DNA of 8,785 nucleotides, taken from MGR-bin208 sp043780275 (GTDB taxonomy: Bacteria > Bacteroidota > Bacteroidia > Chitinophagales > Chitinophagaceae). Every line of letters begins with the position of its first letter. Position 1 is the stretch's first letter. This document shows, in pieces, positions 1-6,712 of this stretch. Position numbers and translations under genes: made by a program. The stretch is from NCBI GenBank assembly GCA_043780275.1, contig JAYWCV010000124.1, forward strand, positions 1-8,785, written 5' to 3'. A model generated the notes under the pieces. That model made no database searches and was not told where the DNA came from. It was given only the letters and a program-made list of their open reading frames with translations.

Positions 1-1
1 A

Positions 2-247
2 TCAGTGGCAGCTCAAGCCATGATCAGTAATGTAGTAGAATCAAAATATCGGGGAAGTTTCATGAGCATTAATTCTTCCTTACAACAATTATTTATTGGC
101 ACAGCATCCTTCATTGCAGGTTTAATTGTAACAGATGATGCATCCAAACGAATTCATCATTACGAATGGGTAGGGTATATCAGTATCCTTGTCATCATTG
201 CCTCTATTTACATGGCCAGGGTATTAGGTAAAAAACAAATTTTATAG
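2..247 (+). CDS. MFS transporter, C-terminal fragment (gene starts left of the window)
   Basis: This is the last roughly 80 residues of a major facilitator superfamily permease of the inner membrane; the gene is open at the left edge. It reads as a short loop with a Y-R-G-S-F-M-S motif, which is the counterpart in the C-terminal half of the MFS loop motif. Next comes a hydrophobic helix (LQQLFIGTASFIAGLIV), a short polar loop with DDASKR, a final helix (VGYISILVIIASIYMA) and a basic tail ending KKQIL. This is what the last two helices of a 12-helix drug or sugar efflux-type MFS protein (AraJ/YdhP-like) look like. The substrate cannot be told. The stop lies 12 bp from the stop of the convergent S74-domain gene. 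A GTG at position 5 is an internal codon and not a real start. The family is fairly certain; the specificity is unknown. Confidence 0.8.
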   Translation, partial: SVAAQAMISNVVESKYRGSFMSINSSLQQLFIGTASFIAGLIVTDDASKRIHHYEWVGYISILVIIASIYMARVLGKKQIL

Positions 248-259
248 CTATCCATTACT

Positions 260-1363
260 TTATTTACCGGACTGCTTTATTTTTTTCATATCTGACTGAA
301 GTTTTGTTATTTCAGTTTTGAGCTGATTAATTATTTGCTGTTGTTCCTGCACTGCTTTTACCAGCGGCACTACAAACTCGGCATATCTTAATCCGTAGTA
401 ATCGTTACTGCCTTTAGGTTTATCAACACCACTGAAATCAAATCCAATTTCTGCCGCTGCTTTCTCTACTTCCTGACCTACAAAACCCGTTTGCCATATT
501 TTACCCCCTACTTCTTCAGCTTCCTTTTGACGCATATTATCAGGAACATGAAAAAAAGCAGCCATTTTATCCATATCCAAATGATAGGTTACAGGTCGGA
601 GCCGGAGAATAAAATCAAGACCCGGAACGCCGCTTTCACCATTTGTGAAAGGAGTTGAAGAAATTTCTTTTTTAAACCTTTCGTCCGAGACTGCTGAAAA
701 ATTTACCTGTCCGATGATACTGGTAACATTAACATCGCCTATTCGAACCTGGTTGCTCGCTGTAATAACTGTATTAGCTCCCAATGCTGTTGAGTTGGAA
801 AAAGCAGGAGACATCTGCGAAAAAGCATTATGTCCTAAGGCTGTATTATTCACTCCTGCCGTATTGTACCTGAGTGCATAAGCGCCTATTGCCGTGTTAT
901 TGTATCCTGTTGTATTAGAGTCAAGCGCAAACGCTCCGTCGGCTGTATTTTCGTAGCCTGTAGTATTATACCGGAGTGCATCATTTCCGGTGCCTGTATT
1001 TCTATAACCAGTGCTATTGTAGCGCATCACCCCTATGCCAATAGCAGTATTCCGGCTGCCTGTAGTGCTAGATCTCAGGGTACTAACGCCAAGGGCTGTG
1101 TTATGTGTTCCGGTAGTATTAGAAAAAAGTGCACCTGATCCAATGCCGGTACTATGATTTCCTGTTGTATTTACATAAGCTGCCCGGAACCCTAAAAATG
1201 TATTTGCAGTTTTGGGATTTATGCTGCCGGCTTTATTGTTATTTATGATGATGTCGAATGGAAGAGAATCAATAACCTGAACATTTTGAGCAAAACTTTT
1301 TTCTTCGTAGCTGCCAAAAACCAGGAGGAAAGAGATTCCCCGGATTAATAATTTCATTTTCAT
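260..1363 (-). CDS. Secreted repeat protein with C-terminal peptidase S74 (chaperone of endosialidase) domain
   Basis: The protein has 367 aa and is probably an exported, trimeric, fibre-like protein. Residues 1-25 look like a signal peptide, with a possible cut after S-F-A at A25. Residues 48-183 hold eight tandem 17-residue units built on NTTGYxNTAxGxxALxx, resembling the head repeats of YadA-like adhesins and phage tail fibres. A partial ninth unit follows. Residues 223-335 form the S74 intramolecular chaperone: SDERFKKEI at 226-234 carries Ser226 and Lys231, spaced five apart like the Ser-Lys dyad of MYRF. In this family the chain is cut between Ser and Asp after trimerisation. GFVGQEVEKA at 293-302 is the usual second motif. 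Residues 335-364 are a coiled coil. There is no lipobox and no type IX sorting domain. ATG at 1363 is chosen because it gives the signal peptide directly; a second ATG lies two codons later. It follows susD by 205 bp on the same strand. Its biological role is not known. Confidence 0.85.
   Translation of the reverse strand: MKMKLLIRGISFLLVFGSYEEKSFAQNVQVIDSLPFDIIINNNKAGSINPKTANTFLGFRAAYVNTTGNHSTGIGSGALFSNTTGTHNTALGVSTLRSSTTGSRNTAIGIGVMRYNSTGYRNTGTGNDALRYNTTGYENTADGAFALDSNTTGYNNTAIGAYALRYNTAGVNNTALGHNAFSQMSPAFSNSTALGANTVITASNQVRIGDVNVTSIIGQVNFSAVSDERFKKEISSTPFTNGESGVPGLDFILRLRPVTYHLDMDKMAAFFHVPDNMRQKEAEEVGGKIWQTGFVGQEVEKAAAEIGFDFSGVDKPKGSNDYYGLRYAEFVVPLVKAVQEQQQIINQLKTEITKLQSDMKKIKQSGK
815..1171 (-). 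repeat. Seven degenerate 51-bp tandem repeats coding for 17-residue units
   Basis: These encode residues 65-183 of the S74-domain protein. Each unit reads roughly N-T-T-G-x-x-N-T-A-x-G-x-x-A-L-x-x. The units are exactly 17 residues, with no insertions between units. The DNA has diverged clearly between copies, so the repeat is held at the protein level and is not a recent slippage product. A further, weaker unit lies just N-terminal (residues 48-64), and an 18-residue unit follows at 184-201. Confidence 0.85.
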
Positions 1364-1380
1364 GACTAATTTAATTTAAA

Positions 1381-1465
1381 GGGCATCTCTAAAAACTCAC
1401 CTTTTCCTCTCCATATGGAGAGGAAAAGGTGAGGTCAAATAAAATAAGCGTTTTTAGAGATGCCC
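1381..1465. mobile_element. MITE-like palindromic element, 85 bp, non-coding
   Basis: The ends are perfect 16-bp inverted repeats: GGGCATCTCTAAAAAC at 1381-1396 and its reverse complement at 1450-1465. The element is flanked by TAAA on both sides (1377-1380 and 1466-1469), which fits a 4-bp target-site duplication. It is far too short to encode a transposase, so it would have to be moved in trans by an element with matching ends; I cannot name that family. It sits between susD and the S74-domain gene and may also act as a transcription barrier between them. The base-paired ends are certain. That it is a mobile element is inferred from the ends plus the flanking duplication, and a 4-bp AT-rich duplication can arise by chance. 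Confidence 0.65.
1396..1433. repeat. Perfect 38-bp palindrome inside the MITE-like element
   Basis: The two 19-base arms are exact reverse complements and meet at 1414/1415 in CCATATGG, with no spacer. Together with the outer 16-bp ends, this predicts two stacked stems interrupted on one side by a 16-nt bulge at 1434-1449. In RNA, either strand would form a long hairpin. No T tract follows directly, so it is not a classic intrinsic terminator, although a hairpin of this strength could pause polymerase or stabilise the susD mRNA 3' end. Confidence 0.9.
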
Positions 1466-1568
1466 TAAAGTGATTTGAAGATTTTTTCCCCCCGGTTTTT
1501 ACTCAATTTCAGATCCCGGGAATTCGCATTATTATAAAATATTTTTCGAACAGGTTTTCAATTAAAAT

Positions 1569-3017
1569 TTAGTAACCGGGGTTTTGAGTAGCCGCTGAAT
1601 TAAGAAGCAATTCATTCAGTGGTATAGGCCAGATATATTGTATATCTGATGCATTAATAGTGGGAACCTGACCTTTCCCCAAAAGTGGTTGTCCAAGCCG
1701 CAACCTGTCGAAAGAACGGAAGCCTTCTCCTAATAATTCAATCCTTCTTTCAATAGCAATCTGGTTCAATAAATCCTGTGGCGTTGCAAAATCGGCTACT
1801 GTGAAAACTGTGGTAGGGTCTGAACGCTGGCGAATGGCATTTAACAGGTTAACCGCTCTTGTATCTACTGTATTGTTTTGTCGAACGGTCGCCTCTGCCA
1901 AATTCAAAAGTATCTCTGCGTATCGAATGCATGTTGCATAATCAGACTCATTGCTTGGATTCTTAGGCCATTTATTACTCAACCAAGTGGCAGGTCCGGG
2001 TGTACGTACCTGGTTAAATACCCTGCGTGCATCGGTTGTTTTCCATCCGGTGTTTCCACTAATTCCAGCGGGATTAAGAGGATAGTGACCTGAACCGTTT
2101 AGCGGAGGATTGTAAAAAATACCTACGGTAGTTGGGGCATCCAGTGTAGTAAAAGCAAATGAAAAAATGCTCTCTGCTGCGGTATAAGGTGCAGAAAAAA
2201 CTGCGCTGATCGTTGGTGAAAGCAGGTGGGCAACACCAGTTGCAGATACAAAGGGTGCATTTGCAGATACTATTTTATTTGCTTCCGTAATAACTTTGTC
2301 GTACTGGCGCATACTGAGGTAAACCCTTGTTTTCAGGGCAATAGCCGTATTGCGGTGTGCTCTTGTTGTCCTGTTATATGGCGTAGAATAAGTTAACGGA
2401 AGGTTTGTCTCTGCAAAATCGAGGTCGTTGAGAATTTGTGTATAGACCTCGGCAACAGTTGCCCTTTTCAGCTTATTGTTTCCACCGGAAATTTCTGCCT
2501 GCAGACGAAGGGGAATTCCATCCTTTGCACCATTACCATCCCAATAAGGCCGGGCATAAAGTGTTACCAGGACATAATGGCACAATGCCCTTAAAAAACG
2601 GGCTTCTCCCTGGTATTGTTTTTTTAATTCGGCTGATACAGCAGAAGATGTTTCTATACCTGCAAACACCACATTGCTGCGGTTAATGGCAGCATAAGCG
2701 TCACGCCATGTTAGTTGTACTTCGTCACTTGAAGGCGATACTGTGAAATCCCATGTAGCTAATCCTGCTTGAACATTCAAAGTTGTATTCAGGAATTCTT
2801 CACCCCGGATATCTATATTTACCTGGTAACGGCCGGCATAAAAATTAGAAGATTTAACAGCGGAATACATACCAAGCGTCTGCTGGAGTACTCTTTGAGA
2901 GTTGCCGAATGCATCGGCATCACTTATATTTACCGGAGGTGTTGGTGAAAGCTTTTCCTTGTTGCAGGCAACAAAGGTTATCGCAAATATTGCAAATATG
3001 ATTATTTTATTTTTCAT
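1569..3017 (-). CDS. susD: SusD/RagB-family surface nutrient-binding lipoprotein
   Basis: The protein has 482 aa. It is the outer-membrane lipoprotein that forms the lid over its SusC partner and binds the ligand to be imported. Residues 1-17 are a lipoprotein signal with the acceptor Cys18 (T-F-V-A-C; Phe at -3 is slightly unusual), so the mature protein starts CNKEKLSP. Residues 40-250 are the helical TPR-like part, including QGEARFLRALCHYVLVTLYARPY. Residues 350-482 carry family landmarks: IRYAEILLNLAEA (364-376), LNAIRQRS (392-399), IERRIELLGEGFRSFDRLRLG (from 422) and the C-terminal WPIPLNELLLN...QNPGY. Length is normal for the family, at the short end. It starts 28 bp after the susC stop, so the two are almost certainly co-transcribed. 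The gene symbol denotes the family; starch is not implied, and the ligand is unknown. Confidence 0.95.
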   Translation of the reverse strand: MKNKIIIFAIFAITFVACNKEKLSPTPPVNISDADAFGNSQRVLQQTLGMYSAVKSSNFYAGRYQVNIDIRGEEFLNTTLNVQAGLATWDFTVSPSSDEVQLTWRDAYAAINRSNVVFAGIETSSAVSAELKKQYQGEARFLRALCHYVLVTLYARPYWDGNGAKDGIPLRLQAEISGGNNKLKRATVAEVYTQILNDLDFAETNLPLTYSTPYNRTTRAHRNTAIALKTRVYLSMRQYDKVITEANKIVSANAPFVSATGVAHLLSPTISAVFSAPYTAAESIFSFAFTTLDAPTTVGIFYNPPLNGSGHYPLNPAGISGNTGWKTTDARRVFNQVRTPGPATWLSNKWPKNPSNESDYATCIRYAEILLNLAEATVRQNNTVDTRAVNLLNAIRQRSDPTTVFTVADFATPQDLLNQIAIERRIELLGEGFRSFDRLRLGQPLLGKGQVPTINASDIQYIWPIPLNELLLNSAATQNPGY

Positions 3018-3045
3018 GACAATTTCAATTTTAAAAATTCAGAAA

Positions 3046-6000
3046 TTAAAAGCCAACATTAATACCAAAACTGAATGACCGTGCCATAGGCGCAGAATTC
3101 AATTCAACGCTTGGTGTGCCGGTTGAATTTTGGTTGGTAGAAATTTCCGGATCGAACCCTGTGTAATTCGTAAATACAAAAGCATTTAGTGCAGCCATAA
3201 AAATTCTTATCTTGCTTAACCCAATTTTTTCTGCCACCGAACCGGGCATTGTATAACCCAAGCTGATATTACGGACTTTAACGAAATCGCCTTTTTCTAC
3301 GTTTTCAGAAGTTACAAAACTTGTGCTACCATTAGAAATAAGATCCCCAAAAACCACTCGTGGAATGTTTGTAATATCTCCAGGCTTCTGCCAGCGGGTC
3401 AGTACCTCCTTGTCACTATTGGCGGTTGTGGGACTCCGTATGGTGGCCTTTGTTCCATTAAACATATAATTACCTCCGGAAAAGAATAGTAAAATGTTCA
3501 TGTCGAATGCATTATAACGGAAAGTATTATCAAAACCGCCAAACCATTTAGGTAAGGCTGGCCCCATCACTACGCCATCCTGGTTTTGGTTAGGAGATCT
3601 GGGGGCTGCAGTGCCATCAAGGTAGGTCCACCTAAGTGCGGTAGTGGGTGCAGAAGCATTGAACTGAACGGCAGTACCATTACGGTAGTAAAATATCCGT
3701 CTTCCGTTTTCAGGATTTACAGCTCCGCTTTTTACAACATAGAAACTGCCTAATGACTCACCCACCCTTGCAATACTCAGGGGTGCAGCTACAGCTGTCA
3801 TTAATATTATATCTGAATTACCGGCCGCTAACGAGGTTATCTCATTTATTTGGGTAGTAAAGTTCAGGCTTGTATTCCAGGTAAAATTTTTGTTCTGGAT
3901 TACACTGGCATTCATTGTAAATTCCCAACCCTTATTCAACATACTGCCAATATTGTTAAATATGGCATTTCCGGGTATGCCCGCCGAAGGTGATTGCGGG
4001 TCGCCCAGGATAAGCCCATCAATATTATTTTTATAGTAAGCCACTTCGCCGGTGATACGGTTATTAAAAAGACCATAAGAAAAGCCGATATCTATTTTTT
4101 TACTGGTTTCCCAGCTCAGGTTCTGGTTGCCAGCCTGAGAGAAAAACATGGCATTGTCAGGTCCATTCAGCCCTGAACTATACAAAGATTGAGATGCGAA
4201 ATCAGCAATTCCCAGGTTATTACCTACTTTACCATAGCTGGCCCGTAGTTGAAAGAAGTTCAGTGTATTGGAAATTGATGATTTTTTGAAAAATTCTTCC
4301 TGGGATAGCACCCAACCCATTGATGCACCGCCAAAATTACCAAATTTGTTACCCGGAGCAAATGCAGAATATCCATCACGCCGTGCACTAACTGATAGAT
4401 AATATTTCTTTTTAAAATCATAATTGATACGGGAAAAATAAGATTGAAGATAATTTACACCCACAACGTTGCCAAAAGGAAATATAGTACCGAATGAACC
4501 CTGGTATATACTATACAGGGAATCAGCGACGATTCTTCTGTCGGCACCCCAACTATTCCTGCTTGAACTTTGCTGTTCAGTACCTAATAATACACCGAGA
4601 TTATGGTTTTGTTTAAGGGTAATATTATAGTTGAGTAAATTTTGCCAGTTTACCCTTTGAAAGCGGCCCATAATATTAGAAGCAGCTCCGAAAAATCTTG
4701 CACCTTCACTGTGTATAGCATTTCTGAATTCTTTGTTTTCAACCAGGAGGTTGTCCATGCCAAAAACAGATTTAAATTCCATTCCTTTTATCAGCTTAAT
4801 GCCAATATAGGTATTGGCCATTACCCGGTCAGTTTCAGAAGTCTGGGTATTTAAATCCAACGCCATCCTGAAATTTGGAAGAAAACTCAGCGGGGTAAGG
4901 TTATTGCCCTGCCCCATGGCAAGGAAACCATTATAATTCCAGCTACCATCATTTTTATACACTCCTACGTTAGGTGGAAGAATCATTGCTAAACGGGAAG
5001 CTCCGGCTGCTGCAAAAACAGCTTCTGGTCTGGCCTCGGTAGGGGTACCTGATATCAAACCATTATTCATCGACTTTGTATAGTTAAATGATCCACCAAT
5101 ACTAATGCGCTTATTTACTTTATGGTCAAGGGTAAAGCGGCCTGTTTTACGAGTAAAGTCATTTGTATGAAAAATACCTTCCTGATTTGAATAACCCAAT
5201 GAGAAAAAATATTGGGTGCTTTCGTTGGCCCCGGAAATGCTTATATTATGATTATTAGATACTCCTCTACGGTATGCATAATCATACCAACGGGTATCTA
5301 CCAAATTACCATTAGCATCGTTCATGGTATAAAAACCACGGGTAGTTCCATTAGCAGGTGTGCCGTTATTAGCCAACGCCTCATTTTTCAGCATTGTATA
5401 TTCTTCCGCATTCATCATTTCAATAAGATTCATGGCTTTAGTCGTGCCCACCCAACTTTCGTAATTAACCTTTGCCTTTCCGGGTTTGCCTCTTTTGGTA
5501 GTTATAAGTACTACGCCAGCGGCTGCTCTTGAACCATAAATGGCTGTAGCGGCAGCGTCTTTCAAAACTTCAAAGCTCTCAATATCTGCAGGATTTATAT
5601 CTGCAAGAGCATTATTGTGCGCAAAACCACCTACATCACCGCTCCATATTGGAATGTCATCAACTACTATAAGGGGAAAAGAACTCAGGGCAATTGAATT
5701 AATACCACGAATCCTGATAACAGGGGGATTACCAAGTACACCGTTGGGCATAGTAACATTCACGCCTGCTGCACGACCGGATAAGGCTTGATCAAAACTT
5801 TGCATTGGCACATCTTTGATAGCACTTCCGGAAATCCTGGAAATACTACCTGTTACATCTCTTTTCTTTTGTGTTCCGTAACCTACTACTACGAGTTGCT
5901 CTAACTGATTTTGAGATGGCCTCAATCTTACATTAACAACAAGTTGTTCAGTAATTTGCACATCCGAGGTAATATAATTTACACTTGAAAAAATAAGCAC

Positions 6001-6537
6001 CCCCTTTTCAGATATCTTAATTTCATAATTACCGTTTTTATCAGTGCTTGTTCCTGTTTTGGTTCCTTTTACTAAAACGCTTACCCCTTCCACAGGCTCA
6101 CCATCTTCATTCGTTACTTTACCTTTTATTATTCTTTCAATTGAAGGCGGAGGCAGTTCTTCTTTTATAACTTCTCTTTCTTTTCCTTTAATAATAACTG
6201 TATTATCTATTATTTCATAAGTGAGCGGCTTCCCTTCCAGCACGGCATCCAACGCCTGGTTCAGTGTGGCATTACTAAGATTAACAGTTACAGTCCCCAC
6301 ATTTTCCAAAAGTTCATACCTGAACAGAAAATTGTACCCACTTTGCTTTTTTATTTCTTTAAAAACTTTTTGCAGTGGGGCATTGTTTTTAGAAAGTGTA
6401 ATTTGAGAATTACTCTTTGCGCTTGCAGTTAAGCATGCTGAAAGAAAGATGATTGTTGAAAGTTTCATAATCATCAGAGTTTTGGTTAGTGCCCTTCTGT
6501 TAAATAAAGAAGAGCGGCAGATTTTCTCTAAAAGCAT
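3046..6537 (-). CDS. susC: SusC/RagA-family TonB-dependent outer-membrane transporter with N-terminal STN domain
   Basis: With the start chosen here the protein has 1163 aa. It imports the ligand captured by SusD across the outer membrane using TonB energy. Residues 1-45 are a signal peptide with a long basic leader before the hydrophobic core (MKLSTIIFLSACLTASA). Residues 46-118 are an STN domain, the signalling module that contacts FecR-type regulators. Residues 137-206 are a carboxypeptidase-regulatory-like beta-sandwich domain. LEQLVVVGYGTQKK near 212-225 includes the TonB-box region. The plug follows to about 350, with the family motif DAAATAIYGSRAAAGVVLITTK, and the rest is a 22-strand-type barrel ending SFGINVGF. 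Landmarks such as WETSKKIDIGFSYG and VRNISLGYTMPG are intact. The frame is open further upstream to a TTG at 6621, but that stretch crosses hairpins and is not protein-like, so ATG at 6537 is preferred; ATG at 6474 or 6468 is possible. The STN domain and the adjacent fecI-fecR genes indicate trans-envelope control. Confidence 0.95.
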   Translation of the reverse strand: MLLEKICRSSLFNRRALTKTLMIMKLSTIIFLSACLTASAKSNSQITLSKNNAPLQKVFKEIKKQSGYNFLFRYELLENVGTVTVNLSNATLNQALDAVLEGKPLTYEIIDNTVIIKGKEREVIKEELPPPSIERIIKGKVTNEDGEPVEGVSVLVKGTKTGTSTDKNGNYEIKISEKGVLIFSSVNYITSDVQITEQLVVNVRLRPSQNQLEQLVVVGYGTQKKRDVTGSISRISGSAIKDVPMQSFDQALSGRAAGVNVTMPNGVLGNPPVIRIRGINSIALSSFPLIVVDDIPIWSGDVGGFAHNNALADINPADIESFEVLKDAAATAIYGSRAAAGVVLITTKRGKPGKAKVNYESWVGTTKAMNLIEMMNAEEYTMLKNEALANNGTPANGTTRGFYTMNDANGNLVDTRWYDYAYRRGVSNNHNISISGANESTQYFFSLGYSNQEGIFHTNDFTRKTGRFTLDHKVNKRISIGGSFNYTKSMNNGLISGTPTEARPEAVFAAAGASRLAMILPPNVGVYKNDGSWNYNGFLAMGQGNNLTPLSFLPNFRMALDLNTQTSETDRVMANTYIGIKLIKGMEFKSVFGMDNLLVENKEFRNAIHSEGARFFGAASNIMGRFQRVNWQNLLNYNITLKQNHNLGVLLGTEQQSSSRNSWGADRRIVADSLYSIYQGSFGTIFPFGNVVGVNYLQSYFSRINYDFKKKYYLSVSARRDGYSAFAPGNKFGNFGGASMGWVLSQEEFFKKSSISNTLNFFQLRASYGKVGNNLGIADFASQSLYSSGLNGPDNAMFFSQAGNQNLSWETSKKIDIGFSYGLFNNRITGEVAYYKNNIDGLILGDPQSPSAGIPGNAIFNNIGSMLNKGWEFTMNASVIQNKNFTWNTSLNFTTQINEITSLAAGNSDIILMTAVAAPLSIARVGESLGSFYVVKSGAVNPENGRRIFYYRNGTAVQFNASAPTTALRWTYLDGTAAPRSPNQNQDGVVMGPALPKWFGGFDNTFRYNAFDMNILLFFSGGNYMFNGTKATIRSPTTANSDKEVLTRWQKPGDITNIPRVVFGDLISNGSTSFVTSENVEKGDFVKVRNISLGYTMPGSVAEKIGLSKIRIFMAALNAFVFTNYTGFDPEISTNQNSTGTPSVELNSAPMARSFSFGINVGF

Positions 6538-6544
6538 AACTTTG
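6537..6544 (+). promoter_or_regulatory. Candidate Bacteroidota -7 promoter box TAACTTTG, reading against susC
   Basis: It matches the Bacteroidota housekeeping -7 consensus TAnnTTTG at all six fixed positions and overlaps the susC start codon. The first purine after the following T run is A6551, at the expected distance for a start site. No TTG is seen at the usual -33 distance, which weakens the call. The same 8-mer also occurs once inside susD (near 2290), so the box alone is not rare; its position in front of the hairpin chain is what makes it notable. Confidence 0.35.
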
Positions 6545-6550
6545 TTTTTT

Positions 6551-6696
6551 ACCCGCCAAAGGTTTACCGGAGGCGGGGTTTGGGTTAAACAATATTTACT
6601 CCCGATTCTTCGGGAAAGCAATCTCAGCGATTGTATATTTGGGTTAACTCAAACTACTGGCAGGGGTCCCGCTCCACGGGATCCCTGTTTTTGTTT
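6551..6696 (+). ncRNA. Candidate cis-antisense small RNA opposite the susC leader
   Basis: The predicted transcript is about 140 nt, starting near A6551 and ending in the T tract after 6687. Read on the + strand it folds into a chain of stems: CCCGCC/GGCGGG (6552-6557 with 6572-6577), GTTT/AAAC (6578-6590), TCCCGA/TCGGGA around a TTCT loop (6600-6615), GCAATC/GATTGT (6618-6634), TTTGGG/CTCAAA (6638-6653) and an 11-bp terminator stem (6661-6687). Three of these stems contain a G-T pair (6618-6634, 6642-6649, 6666-6682) that would be an A-C mismatch on the - strand, so the + strand is the better-folding one. Cis-antisense RNAs in this position, next to susC and repressing it, are known from Bacteroides (DonS is the described example). 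There is no ORF of note. Alternatives are a structured susC 5' leader read on the - strand, or a cluster of REP-like palindromes. The call is inferred and needs transcript evidence. Confidence 0.4.
6661..6696 (+). terminator. Intrinsic terminator on the + strand, downstream of fecR
   Basis: The stem pairs 6661-6671 with 6677-6687 (11 bp, one G-T wobble) around the 5-nt loop CTCCA, followed directly by TTTTTGTTT. The orientation is clear: on the + strand the T tract follows the stem, while on the - strand an A tract precedes it. It therefore does not look like a terminator for fecR, which ends 17 bp beyond it and is transcribed leftward. No protein gene on the + strand ends here, so it most plausibly ends the antisense RNA proposed at 6551, or shields fecR from antisense transcription. 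Confidence 0.6.
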
Positions 6697-6712
6697 AAAT
6701 TAACTATAAGAA

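Noticed and set aside
815..1171. CRISPR-like or satellite array
   Set aside because: The repeats are contiguous, in frame, degenerate in DNA and code for protein units, with no unique spacers.
1483..1525. Possible susD terminator around CCGG / CCCGGG
   Set aside because: The stem is only about 5 bp with a long loop, and on the - strand it is followed by A and not T.
5212..5791. Two open frames on the + strand inside susC
   Set aside because: Both are opposite to the conserved plug and barrel coding sequence and have no own signal or domain.
6538..6621. N-terminal extension of SusC back to TTG 6621
   Set aside because: The start would be TTG, the 28 extra residues have no family resemblance, and the DNA is full of hairpins. 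ATG 6537 already gives the signal peptide with its long leader.
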